Numbered from the stretch's first letter, positions 1-9,424 are shown. The stretch: 64,000 nt of DNA from Saprospiraceae bacterium (GCA_020629965.1 JAHDCG010000003.1:49085-113084); one strand, 5' to 3'. The notes: generated from the sequence alone by a model not told the origin. A program made the numbers and translations.

Positions 1-1932
1 TACGACAGCACCCTGAGCGCAGTGCGCGAAGGCGAAATCGTCGATGCCCTCGTCCGTTCGATTCAAAACGGTGACGTGGTCTTGGATTTGAACTACAAAT
101 CCGACGGATTGGTAGCTATCAACGAGTTCCGCGACATGGGCGAACTGCAAGCCGGCGACCACGTAAAAGTTTACGTCGAGCAGCAGGAAGACGACCGCGG
201 TCAGTTGGTGTTGAGCCGCCGCAAAGCCAAATTATTATTGGCTTGGGAAGATATTAAAGACAGCTTTACCAACGGTACGGTTATCAAAGGTGTGGTCATC
301 AGCAAAACCAAAGGCGGTCTTATCGTGGACTGCGGCGGTTTGGAGACTTTCCTTCCGGGTTCTCAAATTGATATTAAGCCCATTATCGACTACGATGCGT
401 ATGTCGGTCGTGAAATGGAGTTTAAAGTCGTCAAAATCAACGAGCAGATTAAAAATGCCGTCGTTTCTCACAAAGCGCTCATCGAAAGCGACTTGGCGGA
501 GCAACGCGAGCAAATCATCGCCGGTCTGGAAAAAGGACAGGTACTCGAAGGTTTGGTCAAAAACATCACGGACTTCGGTGCCTTCTTGGACCTCGGTGGT
601 GTGGACGGTCTGTTGTACATTACGGACATCTCTTGGGGACGTATCAACCACCCGAGCGAAGTGTTGTCACTCAACCAAAAAATCAACGTCGTTGTACTCG
701 ATTTCGACGAGAACAAAAAACGTATTTCTCTCGGTCTCAAGCAACTCCAACCCCACCCGTGGGAGGTTTTGGAAGAAACCATCGAGGAAGGCGCAACCGT
801 CAAAGGGAAAGTTGTCAACATCGAAGATTACGGTGCTTTCTTGGAGATTATGCCGGGCGTAGAGGGTTTGATTCACGTCAGCGAAGTCAGTTGGAGCAAC
901 CAACCAATCAACGCGCGTGAGTTCTTCAAAGTAGGCTCTACCATCGACGCGAAAGTGGTAACCATCAACCGCGCCGACCGCAAAATGTCGCTCTCGGTCA
1001 AGCAACTGTCGGAAGATCCGTGGAATGTCATTCAAGACAAATTTCCGTTGGAAAGCCGTCACACCGGTCTCGTTAAAAACATTACGCCTTACGGTGTATT
1101 TGTCGAGTTGGAAGAAGGCATCGGCGGCATGATTCACGTGAGTGATTTGAGCTGGACGAAGCGTATCAACCACCCGAACGAGTTTACGAAAGTAGGCAAC
1201 AACATCGACATCACTATCTTGGATATCGATAAGAAAAACCGCAAACTTTCTCTCGGTCACAAGCAGTTGGAAGAAAACCCGTGGGATACTTTCGAGAATG
1301 TATTCCCAATCGGTTCTTACCACGAAGCTACGGTTATCCGTCGCGACGACCGCGGTGCTATCGTTCAGTTGCCTTACGGTTTGGAGGCTTACGCGCCTAT
1401 CAAGCACATTCGTAAGGAGAACAACCAATTGGCGGACGTCGATGAGGTACTGACGGTAAAAGTTATCGAATTTAACCGCGATGACAAACGCATCATGGTG
1501 TCTCACCTGCGCTACCTCGACGACATTCGTCGGGAAGCTGCGGGCGAAGAACGCAAAGAGCAAGACCGCGAGCGTAAAGAAACACGCCAAGCCGTGAAGA
1601 AAACGCAATCGAGCGTACAACAGACCACCCTCGGTGATTTGTCTGCTTTCGCTGACCTGAAATTGAGCGATGCACCTGCAAAGCCGAAGAAGGAAAAGAA
1701 AGCCGCTAAGCCAAAGGCAGAGAAAAAGGACGACGCAGCCAACACAGCAGCGGCAAGCCCTAAATCTACCGAGGCGGAAGAAGCGTTTGAAAACAAAACC
1801 GAAGCGTTGAAAGCTCAAGGCAACGAACCCGAAATTGACAACAAAGTACCGGAAGAAGTCATCGAGACTGCGAAAGGTAAAGTTGCTCAATTGAACGACG
1901 AAGGCTTTGAGAAAAACGAAGAGGAAGAGTAG
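1..1932 (+). CDS. rpsA: 30S ribosomal protein S1 (5' end outside window)
   Basis: S1 binds mRNA on the 30S subunit and helps initiation. The frame is open from base 1 and reads YDSTLSAVREGE, the normal lead-in to the first S1 domain, so the gene begins upstream; the GTG at 22 is not the real start. Six S1 (OB-fold) repeats are visible at about residues 8-80, 90-157, 178-248, 264-335, 353-422 and 439-505 of the 643 visible residues. Repeats 3-5 carry the classic 'GLVKNITDFGAFLDLGG' and 'GLIHVSEVSW' type cores. A Lys/Ala/Glu-rich, probably disordered tail of about 135 residues follows, as is common in Bacteroidota S1. An intrinsic terminator lies 70 bp downstream. Family assignment is secure; the missing N-terminus is probably short. 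Confidence 0.97.
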   Translation, partial: YDSTLSAVREGEIVDALVRSIQNGDVVLDLNYKSDGLVAINEFRDMGELQAGDHVKVYVEQQEDDRGQLVLSRRKAKLLLAWEDIKDSFTNGTVIKGVVISKTKGGLIVDCGGLETFLPGSQIDIKPIIDYDAYVGREMEFKVVKINEQIKNAVVSHKALIESDLAEQREQIIAGLEKGQVLEGLVKNITDFGAFLDLGGVDGLLYITDISWGRINHPSEVLSLNQKINVVVLDFDENKKRISLGLKQLQPHPWEVLEETIEEGATVKGKVVNIEDYGAFLEIMPGVEGLIHVSEVSWSNQPINAREFFKVGSTIDAKVVTINRADRKMSLSVKQLSEDPWNVIQDKFPLESRHTGLVKNITPYGVFVELEEGIGGMIHVSDLSWTKRINHPNEFTKVGNNIDITILDIDKKNRKLSLGHKQLEENPWDTFENVFPIGSYHEATVIRRDDRGAIVQLPYGLEAYAPIKHIRKENNQLADVDEVLTVKVIEFNRDDKRIMVSHLRYLDDIRREAAGEERKEQDRERKETRQAVKKTQSSVQQTTLGDLSAFADLKLSDAPAKPKKEKKAAKPKAEKKDDAANTAAASPKSTEAEEAFENKTEALKAQGNEPEIDNKVPEEVIETAKGKVAQLNDEGFEKNEEEE

Positions 1933-2002
1933 ATAAAATTTATTTCGATACGATAGTCGCGTAATTTTTTCGGCGCCTGTGGTGTGAAATATTTTAAATA
2001 TA

Positions 2003-2040
2003 AAAAGTCCCGAGTGCTTAGGTGCTCGGGGCTTTTTTTT
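2003..2040 (+). terminator. intrinsic terminator of rpsA
   Basis: A nine-base-pair stem (agtcccgag / ctcggggct, one G-T pair) closes a ten-base loop and runs into eight T residues. It lies about 70 bp after the rpsA stop on the same strand. Confidence 0.9.
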
Positions 2041-2066
2041 TAGCCGTGAATGAAACCGGCACTAAC

Positions 2067-2112
2067 GTACCATAAGAGGCAAGCCGGGCTGAAGTGCCCC
2101 ATGCCGTTGGCT
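2067..2112 (-). repeat. dispersed GCCAACGGCATG-type intergenic repeat, copy 1
   Basis: Read on the minus strand this contains GCCAACGGCATG, then CACTTCAGCCCG, then TGCCTC. Related copies in the same order occur at about 13530-13590 and 34912-34960, all in gaps between genes. Function unknown; no coding capacity is evident. Confidence 0.6.
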
Positions 2113-2132
2113 TTTACAGGAATGCGAATTTA

Positions 2133-2172
2133 AAAAGCCTCGAATACGGTTGTATTCGAGGCTTTTGTTTTT
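2133..2172 (+). terminator. second strong hairpin/terminator
   Basis: A perfect 15-bp stem (aaaagcctcgaatac / gtattcgaggctttt) with a four-base loop (ggtt) is followed by a T-rich stretch. It sits about 95 bp after the rpsA terminator with no gene in between, so it is either a back-up terminator or the 3' end of a short unannotated transcript. Confidence 0.75.
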
Positions 2173-2386
2173 TGAGTTTACAGGATTCGGTTTTTTTCTC
2201 CGGGGAAGACGTCGCAGTACAACGTCTCTACGCGGTAATTACTTTTCGGCGTTGTCGGAATGCGGAAAAACACATTTCGCTCGTAAGAATAAAATTATTC
2301 CTGCCTCCTTTCGTCGGCTTTGTGGTCTTGCTATGAAAAAATTACAGAATTGCTTTTATCGAAAAATCAAAAAGCGACAACCGAAT

Positions 2387-2423
2387 TTGTACAGACGCGG
2401 GAAAACGCGTCTCGTCCTTGAGG
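2387..2423 (+). repeat. palindromic intergenic repeat (agacgcg...cgcgtct), copy 1
   Basis: Core agacgcg-ggaaaa-cgcgtct (2393-2412) is flanked by TTTGTAC on the left and a cctTGAG-like end on the right. The same element, inverted, is at about 16501-16540, including the flanking bases, so this is a mobile or dispersed element family rather than a chance hairpin. Confidence 0.65.
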
Positions 2424-2466
2424 AGGAAATTTCATTATTTTACTGAAAGGAAGCAGCCCGTGTGAC

Positions 2467-2600
2467 TTTAGACGTGCAGTTGCACGTCTCTACAACGCCA
2501 GAGGTTTGTGATTAACGGAGCAGCAGGTTTTATTTTCTGAATGTAACTGTCGGAAGGTTGCCCGCAGTGTCTTAGACGTGCAGTTGCACGTCTCTACAAC
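2467..2600. repeat. two copies of palindrome agacgtgcagttgcacgtct
   Basis: A 29-30 bp unit, beginning ttagacgtgcagttgcacg and ending tctctacaac, occurs at 2467-2496 and again at 2572-2600. The core has perfect nine-base arms (agacgtgca / tgcacgtct) around two bases. These look like REP-type dispersed palindromes. The shared tail tctctac also appears after the degenerate copy near 2225-2231. Confidence 0.75.
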
Positions 2601-2673
2601 ACGGAGGGATGAAAATTGAAAAAGACTTAATATTGATTTTTACAAGATATTTCGGAAAATAAATCTGCCGCCC

Positions 2674-2724
2674 GTCCACCGTCCACCGTAAAACCGTCCG
2701 TCGTCAAAAAAACCGTCCGTCGTT
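2674..2724 (-). repeat. 3'-end tandem array (ggacggtggacgg type) after degP
   Basis: On the minus strand, directly after the degP stop codon, the sequence reads as degenerate copies of gacggacggtt and ggtggacggtggac. The coding strand is almost free of C beyond the repeated 'acgg'. Similar arrays follow many other genes in this window (about 31235, 34742, 41741, 61801). Confidence 0.6.
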
Positions 2725-4167
2725 TTATTTCTTAAAAGTATAATAATACTCCCCCGGATAGTTTTCATAAAAACCCTCCAGCAGTACTTTTCCTTCCGTT
2801 TTTCTCAACTCCTGCAAGATGTCCGAAACCGTATTCACGCGGGTATCATTGACTTTGGTGATGATGTAGCCGGGATCCATTTCCGTGCGTTCGATTTTAG
2901 AATTACGCAGTACGCTGACCACATATACGCCCTCGGTGCGGAGTCTGCGCTTTTCGTCGGTACTGAGATTGCGCAGTTCGAAGCCGATTTCTTCAGCGGG
3001 AGACTTGTCTTCTTTGACATCCGCCGCCACTTTGTTGTAGCGATTTTTGAGAGTAACGTTGGTCTTATAGCGTTTGCCGTCACGGATGTATTCGATGCGC
3101 AGCACATTGCCGGGGCGAAATCTGCCGACGACCTCTTGTAAGGCAGGAACAGTCTTGATGCCCGTACCGTTGATGGCGACGACCACATCGTTTTTGCGCA
3201 AGCCGCCTTCGTCCGCGCCGCTGTCTGCCGTAACGCGGGTAATGATGACGCCCTCGACGCGCTCCAAACCGAGTTGTTTGGCGCGAGCGTTGGTCACTTC
3301 GCCGATGCCGACGCCGAGCATGCCGCGCTGCACGATGCCGTGGTTACGCAAATCCCAAACGATTTTTTGTACCAGACCAGAAGGTACGGCAAAAGAGTAG
3401 CCTTCGTAGCGACCCGAACGGGTGATGATGGCGGTGTTGATGCCGACGAGTTCGCCGTTAGTATTGACGAGGGCACCGCCGCTGTTACCGGGATTGACGG
3501 CAGCGTCGGTTTGAATGAAACTTTCGATCCGGTATTCGCCTTCGAGAATGTCGATGCTGCGCCCTTTAGCACTCACAATGCCGGCGGTGACGGTGCTTTC
3601 GAGGTTAAAGGGATTGCCGACGGCAAGTACCCATTCGCCGACGCGGAGGCTGTCGGAGTTACCGATTTGCATGACGGGCAGGGGTTCGTCGGGTTCGATT
3701 TTGAGGAGAGCGATGTCAGTGTTGGTGTCTTTACCGATGAGGGTGGCGATAAATTCGCGTTTGTCGTTGAGCGTTACTTCGTACTGCGAGCCGTCTTCGA
3801 TGACGTGATTGTTAGTCACGATATAGCCGTCGGCGGAGATGATAACGCCGCTGCCGCTGCTGCTGCCGTAGCTGCCTGTGTCAAACCAACCGCCCAAACC
3901 CGTGCCTTCGGTGGCTTTAATATTAACGACGGCGGGCGTGCTGATTTCTGCTGCCGAGGTAAAATCAGTCGGCGCGCTGCTGACCCAACGACGCATATAA
4001 TTAACGGAAGTCGCGGCATCGGGTGCTTCGTTCATACCGGCGTATTTGGTCAGTCCGCCGTTTTCGCGGATAATAATCTGTTGCGGTTCGGAAAAATAAG
4101 CGTAACCGACCACGGCGAGAAAAGCACTGACGAGACAGGCGGCGGTCATTTTAAAAAAGCTCCTCAT
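2725..4167 (-). CDS. degP: Do/HtrA family periplasmic serine protease
   Basis: Envelope quality-control protease and chaperone. The 480-residue protein has an N-terminal signal or anchor segment (about residues 6-24), a trypsin-like protease domain with the complete triad H121 (NNHV), D151 (TDIALLK) and S229 (NPGNSGG), then two PDZ-like domains (about 280-370 and 385-475). The substrate-loop motif GNPFNLESTVTAGIVSA is present. Length and order fit Bacteroidota Do-family proteases. The ATG at 4167 directly precedes the hydrophobic segment. It is transcribed alone; downstream is a repeat-filled gap. The exact paralog (DegP, DegQ or DegS) cannot be told from sequence alone, so the symbol is used in the family sense. 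Confidence 0.92.
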   Translation of the reverse strand: MRSFFKMTAACLVSAFLAVVGYAYFSEPQQIIIRENGGLTKYAGMNEAPDAATSVNYMRRWVSSAPTDFTSAAEISTPAVVNIKATEGTGLGGWFDTGSYGSSSGSGVIISADGYIVTNNHVIEDGSQYEVTLNDKREFIATLIGKDTNTDIALLKIEPDEPLPVMQIGNSDSLRVGEWVLAVGNPFNLESTVTAGIVSAKGRSIDILEGEYRIESFIQTDAAVNPGNSGGALVNTNGELVGINTAIITRSGRYEGYSFAVPSGLVQKIVWDLRNHGIVQRGMLGVGIGEVTNARAKQLGLERVEGVIITRVTADSGADEGGLRKNDVVVAINGTGIKTVPALQEVVGRFRPGNVLRIEYIRDGKRYKTNVTLKNRYNKVAADVKEDKSPAEEIGFELRNLSTDEKRRLRTEGVYVVSVLRNSKIERTEMDPGYIITKVNDTRVNTVSDILQELRKTEGKVLLEGFYENYPGEYYYTFKK

Positions 4168-4611
4168 GTATTTTTTTTGAGACGTTAGATTTTAGATATC
4201 AGACGTTAGACTCCGCACGTCTTTAGGTCAAACCTTCAATCTTAAACGACAATTTGTTTGCGTTGTTGCGGCGTATTTGCGCAGCGAAATGAAGCGTAAA
4301 TTACTACCGTTTTGGCGTTCCGACAACATTTGAGGGAGAAAACGCTGTGAATACGTCAAATTTTTCTCACAAAAACCTCGCTTGTCTGTTATCATGCAGG
4401 CAAAACAAAAGAAAAGTTTTATCTTCGTTTTTTACAATTCCGATAACCTCAAAAAATTTTAATCTACAAACAAGCAAAAGGAATTTACCAAATATTCATC
4501 TGTAATATCAGTCTTCAGACGTAAAAGGTTCCAATCAATGAGCGGCAATCTAAAGTCTATAATCTACCCCGATAATTATCGGGGCTAAAGTCTTACTAAA
4601 TCAATAACTGT
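4168..4611. other. divergent intergenic region with palindrome
   Basis: Separates degP (-) and the amylase-like gene (+). It holds an AGATTTTAGA/GACGTTAGA-type array at about 4184-4211 (also found at 10907 and inverted at 12396) and the perfect 18-bp palindrome ccccgataattatcgggg at 4567-4584. Related palindromes occur near 61822 and 63962. No convincing TTG-N19-TAnnTTTG promoter or small gene was found. Confidence 0.5.
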
Positions 4612-7419
4612 ATGAAAATCACCTTACAACTTTTATTTTTACTGTGCTCGACGGTAACAGCTCTCGCGCAGGTCGTTTATACCGACCCGGTTTTTCCGCG
4701 TGCCACCGACGACGTCACCCTCTTTTTCGATGCGACGCAGGGTACCGGCGGCTTGGCGGATTGCGGCTGCGATGTTTATATTCATACGGGTGTGATTACC
4801 GACGAAAGTACGGGACCTTCGGATTGGCAAAACGTGGCAATGACCTGGGGCGTGGAAAATCCGGATTGGCAACTGCAACCGGTGCCGGGTGTACCGAACT
4901 TGTATTCTTACAATTTAGGGCCTTCGATTAACGAATATTACAACCTGACTAATGATCAGGAAGCGCTCGAAATTGCGGTCGTTTTTCGCAACGGTGACGG
5001 TAGTTTAGAAGGAAAAGGCGACGGCGGTACGGATATTTACTATCCGATTTATCCCGAAGATTTGCCGTTCAGCGACATTCTTTTGGCACCGGACAACAGT
5101 TCTTTGGTGACACAAATCGGCGATGAAATCGAGGTGCGCTACGCGACTTCGGAAGAAGCGACTTTGACATTGACGGAAGATGGTGAAGAGCTTTTCACGA
5201 CGACAGGCAATACTTTGGAGTTTAACATCGAAGTCACCGAAGCGGGCAATCACGTCGTGGTCGTAGAGGCGGAAGCCAACGGTGAAACTTTGTCCCGGAC
5301 GTTTTCTTACGTCGTGCCCGTTGCCACGAATATCGCCCCCCTGCCCGACGACGCGGAAATCGGCATCAATATCATCGACGAAACGGAGGTGACTTTGGTC
5401 ATACGCGCCCCGGGCAAAGAGAATATTTTTGTTTTCGGAACTTTCAGCGACTACGAATTATCGACGGAATACCAAATGAACCGCACGGCGGACGGCGAGT
5501 ATTTTTGGTTAAATATCACGGGACTTTCTCCCGACGAAAATTATTTTTATCAGTACCTCGTGGACGGTGAAACTTCGGTTGCCGACCCGTTGAGTCTCTT
5601 GATTTTAGACCCGCAGGCCGACTCCGGTATCGACGCGGAAACCTTCCCGAATCTGCCCGACTACCCCGAGCAAATGAACGGACGGGTAACATGGCTGCAA
5701 ACCGCGCCGGAGGCATACGAATGGCAGGTCAACGATTTCGAGCGTCCGGACAATGAGGAAATGGTGGTGTACGAACTATTGGTACGCGATTTCGTAGCGG
5801 CGCATAATTACGCAACGCTCATCGACACTTTGGATTATTTGACGCGTTTGGGTGTCGATGCCATTGAATTGATGCCCGTGCAAGAGTTTGAAAACAACAA
5901 CTCTTGGGGCTACAACCCTAACTATCACAAGGCTTTGGACAAATATTACGGTACGCCGCAGGAGTTTAAGCGTTTTGTGGATGAGTGCCACGGTCGCGGC
6001 ATTGCGGTGATCGTGGATGTGGTTTACAACCATGCTTTCGGGCAAAACCCGTTTGTGCAGATGTGGTTTGACGGCAAACCGACGGACGACAATCCGTATT
6101 TTAACCGCGACGCGAAGCACCCGTTTAACGTAGGTTACGACATGAATCACGAGAGCGCGGCAACGCAAGAATATGTGAACAACATCATGCGCTACTGGAT
6201 TGAAGAGTTCCGTTTGGACGGTTTCCGCTTTGATTTGTCAAAAGGATTTACGCAGACCGACAACCCCGACGACGTGGGCGCCTGGGGCAATTACGACCAA
6301 AGCCGCGTCGATATTTTGGAAGACTACGCGGATGTTTGTTGGGACGCGGGCGGCGATGATTTTTACGTCATTTTGGAGCACCTCGGCGACAACGACGAGG
6401 AGCAGGTGTTGGCAAACTACGGCATGATGCTGTGGGGAAATATGCACAGCAGCTACACGCAGGCGGCACGCGGCGGCAACAACAACAACATCTACGGCGT
6501 AACGCACTTCTCGCGCAATTTTGAAGATCCGCACCTCGTCGGCTACATGGAAAGCCACGATGAGGAGCGACTGATGGTGACAAATTTGGAAAGCGGCGCG
6601 TCGAGTTCGGAGTTTGATTACAACATTCAGGCACTCGGTACGGCGCTGCGTCGTCAGGAGCTGGTGAGCAATTTCTTTTACCCGATTGTCGGTCCGAAAA
6701 TGCTGTGGCAATTCGGCGAAATCGGCTACGATGTCAGCATCAACTTTAACGGCAGAACGGGTCCGAAACCTATTTTGTGGGAATACTACGATGAAGAGCC
6801 GCGCCGTCGTTTGTATGATGTGACCCGCAGTTTGATTCACCTGCGCAACGAATATCCGGTCTTTTTGGAAGGCGAACCGGACTACCCGACGTCGAGCGGT
6901 ATTCGCAAGCGCATCGGTATCGAAGGCGATGACATGGATGTCGTTATTCTCGGAAATTTTGCGGTGACACCGCGCGACATCGACCCCGAATTTTACGAAA
7001 CGGGCACGTGGTACGAATACTGGTCGGGCAATACTTTGGAAGTCTCCGACGTCAACGAAATGATAGAATTGCAGCCGGGCGAATACCGCCTTTATACCAC
7101 CGCCGAACTGCCGGAACCCTTCTCGGGCTACATCGACACTTCGACGGGCGTGAAGCTGGTGAACGCGGATTTCAGTACGCAAATCTCACCGAATCCGAGT
7201 GCGGGCAGCGCGGTTTTGACTTACACTTTGACCGATGCGGCGGAGGTGACTCTGGAACTGTACGACTTTACGGGCAGGCTGTTGAGCGTTCCGTTCAGCG
7301 GAAATCAAACGGCGGGTGCGCAATCTTTTACTTTCGATAACCTGACGAGCGGCACTTATTTGGTACGCGTGCGGGCGGATAACGGGGTGCAGGCAGTAAA
7401 GTTGATTGTGGCGGAGTAG
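4612..7419 (+). CDS. secreted GH13 alpha-amylase-family enzyme with T9SS sorting domain
   Basis: Extracellular alpha-glucan-active enzyme, inferred from family GH13. It has a signal peptide at residues 1-20 (cleavage after ALA-Q), an N-terminal beta-sandwich region, a CBM48-like segment around 255-340 (FVFGTFSDY), and a (beta/alpha)8 catalytic domain with all four GH13 regions: DVVYNH (469-474), GFRFD with nucleophile D541, ILEH with acid/base E589, and SHD (H649, D650). Residues ~855-935 form a type A T9SS C-terminal domain (ISPNPSAGS ... GTYLVRVRADNG). Exact specificity (amylase, branching-like or pullulanase-like) is not resolvable. It is followed by a GA-rich array and a terminator. No SusC/D genes are nearby, so this is not an obvious polysaccharide-utilisation locus. 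Confidence 0.9.
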   Translation: MKITLQLLFLLCSTVTALAQVVYTDPVFPRATDDVTLFFDATQGTGGLADCGCDVYIHTGVITDESTGPSDWQNVAMTWGVENPDWQLQPVPGVPNLYSYNLGPSINEYYNLTNDQEALEIAVVFRNGDGSLEGKGDGGTDIYYPIYPEDLPFSDILLAPDNSSLVTQIGDEIEVRYATSEEATLTLTEDGEELFTTTGNTLEFNIEVTEAGNHVVVVEAEANGETLSRTFSYVVPVATNIAPLPDDAEIGINIIDETEVTLVIRAPGKENIFVFGTFSDYELSTEYQMNRTADGEYFWLNITGLSPDENYFYQYLVDGETSVADPLSLLILDPQADSGIDAETFPNLPDYPEQMNGRVTWLQTAPEAYEWQVNDFERPDNEEMVVYELLVRDFVAAHNYATLIDTLDYLTRLGVDAIELMPVQEFENNNSWGYNPNYHKALDKYYGTPQEFKRFVDECHGRGIAVIVDVVYNHAFGQNPFVQMWFDGKPTDDNPYFNRDAKHPFNVGYDMNHESAATQEYVNNIMRYWIEEFRLDGFRFDLSKGFTQTDNPDDVGAWGNYDQSRVDILEDYADVCWDAGGDDFYVILEHLGDNDEEQVLANYGMMLWGNMHSSYTQAARGGNNNNIYGVTHFSRNFEDPHLVGYMESHDEERLMVTNLESGASSSEFDYNIQALGTALRRQELVSNFFYPIVGPKMLWQFGEIGYDVSINFNGRTGPKPILWEYYDEEPRRRLYDVTRSLIHLRNEYPVFLEGEPDYPTSSGIRKRIGIEGDDMDVVILGNFAVTPRDIDPEFYETGTWYEYWSGNTLEVSDVNEMIELQPGEYRLYTTAELPEPFSGYIDTSTGVKLVNADFSTQISPNPSAGSAVLTYTLTDAAEVTLELYDFTGRLLSVPFSGNQTAGAQSFTFDNLTSGTYLVRVRADNGVQAVKLIVAE

Positions 7420-7444
7420 AGAGTGGAGAGTGAAGAGTTGAGAG
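7418..7444 (+). repeat. GA-rich 3'-end array after the amylase gene
   Basis: Directly at the stop codon: gagagtggagagtgaagag followed by ttgagagc. The same kind of sequence follows the gene ending at 61140 and, on the minus strand, the gene ending at 9576. Confidence 0.55.
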
Positions 7445-7482
7445 CAGCCGAATCGTCTTTTGGGACGGTTCGGCTGTTTTTT
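7445..7482 (+). terminator. intrinsic terminator
   Basis: A 13-bp stem (cagccgaatcgtc / gacggttcggctg, one wobble) with a six-base loop, followed by six T residues. It ends the amylase transcript just upstream of the next gene. Confidence 0.9.
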
Positions 7483-7534
7483 GTTCCGGCATTTTGATGG
7501 CATTTATAGGGGAATTTCCTTTACCTTTACCCCT

Positions 7535-8455
7535 ATGTCAAACGATATTTTCAAATTTCATGCAGGCGAAAGACCGGCGATGACACTACTCGTCGAGGCG
7601 GTGCTTTTGTTGTTGGCGGTTATGCTCGGTATTATGCTCGGGTTGGGCTTAAATGCGGTGTGGGCTTCGGTTTTCGGCTTTGAAGCGGCAAATATTTCGG
7701 AACTGATTACCGATAACCCGCCGGCGCGGGTGCGTAATTTTTTGCGGCTGAATGCGCTGACTTCCAACGGGTTCATGTTCATTTTTCCCGCTTTGCTTTT
7801 TTCCGTTTTTTTCTATCGGCGAAACCGGGCGCGGGAACTGAAGCTGACGACGGAATTTCGAGCGGAGTGGCTGCCCGGTCTGCTCGTTTTTGTGTTTGCG
7901 GGCTTCTTTTTTTCGCAGTTTACCTATTGGCTAAATCAAATGCTGCCGTTGCCCGCCGTCGCCGCCGAACTGGAAGAGCGGACGGGCAAACTCGTCGAGG
8001 CGATTATCACCATGGAAAGCGTACCGGAGTTTTTGTTCGCCCTGTTTACCGTGGCGGTCATCCCGGCGGTGGGCGAAGAATTATTGTTTCGCGGTACGAT
8101 ACAGCGGCGCGCCGAGGAGGTTTTGGGCAGTCCGCACACGGCAATTATCGGCACGGCGATACTCTTCAGTTTTATTCATTTTCAGTTTGCGGGATTTCTG
8201 CCGCGCGTGGTTTTGGGGCTGCTGTTGGGGTATCTTTTTTATTGGACGCGCAATCTTTGGGTCTCGATTTTGGCGCATTTCATTATCAACGGTTTTCAGG
8301 TGGCGGCGGCATTTTTTGCCGCAGACCAAATCGAAAACCTCGAAAAGCCCGATTTAACGCAATTACCGGCAAGTCAAATGCTCACGACGGCGATAATCTC
8401 GTTAATTTTTATTTATTTAGCGGGAAATTGGTTTCACAAAAACAGGATACTCTAA
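7535..8455 (+). CDS. CPBP-family intramembrane metalloprotease
   Basis: Member of the CAAX-protease/bacteriocin-processing (Abi) family of membrane proteases; substrates unknown. The ATG at 7535 gives a 306-residue protein. An upstream in-frame extension would begin inside the terminator hairpin and is rejected. About seven membrane segments are visible. The conserved motifs are present: EELLFRG (E181, E182, R186), FSFIHF (F211, H215) and HFIINGFQ (H248, N252). It is followed after ten bases by cdsA, so the two are probably co-transcribed. The motif match is strong; the biological role is not inferable. Confidence 0.88.
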   Translation: MSNDIFKFHAGERPAMTLLVEAVLLLLAVMLGIMLGLGLNAVWASVFGFEAANISELITDNPPARVRNFLRLNALTSNGFMFIFPALLFSVFFYRRNRARELKLTTEFRAEWLPGLLVFVFAGFFFSQFTYWLNQMLPLPAVAAELEERTGKLVEAIITMESVPEFLFALFTVAVIPAVGEELLFRGTIQRRAEEVLGSPHTAIIGTAILFSFIHFQFAGFLPRVVLGLLLGYLFYWTRNLWVSILAHFIINGFQVAAAFFAADQIENLEKPDLTQLPASQMLTTAIISLIFIYLAGNWFHKNRIL

Positions 8456-8465
8456 TTTGCAAACT

Positions 8466-9305
8466 ATGAAAGGACTACTGCGCCGCGCCTCTACCGCTGC
8501 CATTTTCGTACTCATCATGCTCGGCGGTTTGTACGGCGGTTACTACTCGTTTATCCTGCTTTTCGCGCTCATCACGGGTTTATGTTTGTGGGAATTTCTC
8601 TACATGACCATCGACCACGGCAAGCGACGGGACTGGCTGCGCCGTATTTTGGGCGTGGCTTTCGGCTTGACACCCTTTGCCCTCGCCGTGATGATTCATC
8701 TGAATTGGATAAAAATCAACGACACTTTTGTCATCATTACCGCGCTGCTGTTTTTCCCTTTCATTTTTATGGCTTTTATCTACGAACTCATCGCACAGTC
8801 GGAAAGTCCGTTCGGCAATGTGGCTTTCATCGTCCTCGGAATGGTCTATATCGGTGCACCGTTTGCCTTGTTGGATTTCATTGCTTTTGAAGGAAATACC
8901 TTTTACGCCAACACCATTTTCGGGTTGCTGCTGATGACTTGGTTCAACGATACGGGCGCGTATATTGTCGGTTCAAAATTCGGAAAGACAAAATTATTGC
9001 CGCGCATTTCTCCCAACAAAACGTGGGAAGGCAGTCTCGGCGGGGTGTTTTTTACTTTCTTGACGGCTTTGGTTTTGTGTCAAATTTTTCCCGAAAGACA
9101 TGCCGTAGATTGGTTTGTACTGGCGGCAATCGTAGCGGTTTTCGGCTCGGTCGGCGACCTGATAGAAAGCATGCTCAAACGCAGCGTCGGCGTCAAAGAC
9201 AGCGGTAATTTACTGCCCGGTCACGGCGGCGTTTTGGATAGGTTCGATGCTTTTATTTTTCAGTTACCGTTTGCGGCGGCGTATTTGTTGTGGGTCAGAG
9301 GATAA
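8466..9305 (+). CDS. cdsA: phosphatidate cytidylyltransferase
   Basis: Makes CDP-diacylglycerol from phosphatidic acid and CTP, the entry to phospholipid head-group synthesis, in the inner membrane. The 279-residue protein has about seven to eight hydrophobic segments and a full C-terminal CDS signature: SMLKRSVGVKDSGN, then LLPGHGGVLDRFDAF at about residues 238-266. The start chosen is the ATG at 8466; a TTG nine bases upstream is less likely. It lies ten bases after the CPBP gene. Downstream are a heptamer array and a bidirectional terminator shared with the converging gene. Confidence 0.96.
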   Translation: MKGLLRRASTAAIFVLIMLGGLYGGYYSFILLFALITGLCLWEFLYMTIDHGKRRDWLRRILGVAFGLTPFALAVMIHLNWIKINDTFVIITALLFFPFIFMAFIYELIAQSESPFGNVAFIVLGMVYIGAPFALLDFIAFEGNTFYANTIFGLLLMTWFNDTGAYIVGSKFGKTKLLPRISPNKTWEGSLGGVFFTFLTALVLCQIFPERHAVDWFVLAAIVAVFGSVGDLIESMLKRSVGVKDSGNLLPGHGGVLDRFDAFIFQLPFAAAYLLWVRG

Positions 9306-9307
9306 TT

Positions 9308-9348
9308 GGTTGATGGTTGATGGTTGATGGTTGATGGTTGATGGTTGA
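9308..9348 (+). repeat. tandem heptamer (ggttgat)x5.9
   Basis: Six near-perfect copies of ggttgat begin two bases after the cdsA stop codon. It is the cleanest of the 3'-end arrays in this window. The coding strand has no C in the unit. Confidence 0.9.
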
Positions 9349-9424
9349 AAATTCACAATAGCAATTATTTTTCAAACGGTTTTGACGGATATATTTTTTG
9401 CTTTAAAAAAAAAATTTATTAAAT

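Larger units (their letters stand above)
2173..2724. other. repeat-rich intergenic region, no gene supported
   Basis: About 550 bp between the rpsA terminators and the degP stop codon. Short open frames here have no signal peptide, domain or sensible composition. The space is filled by palindromic and tandem repeats listed separately, plus a degenerate copy near 2207-2231 (agacgtcgcagtacaacgtct). I see no tRNA or other structured RNA. Confidence 0.6.

Noticed and set aside
22..24. GTG as the start of rpsA
   Set aside because: The frame is open to base 1 and upstream residues match the normal S1 sequence, so the true start is outside the window.
667..1890. 407-codon minus-strand open frame
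   Set aside because: Antisense to rpsA, whose six S1 domains are unambiguous. The antisense product is Phe/Arg-rich without a domain.
2150..2446. 98-codon plus-strand open frame after rpsA
   Set aside because: Starts inside a terminator hairpin and runs through palindromic repeats; no signal peptide or family resemblance.
9308..9348. Heptamer array considered as a CRISPR or attachment site
   Set aside because: Units are seven bases with no spacers, no cas genes are in the window, and similar arrays with different units occur after many genes.
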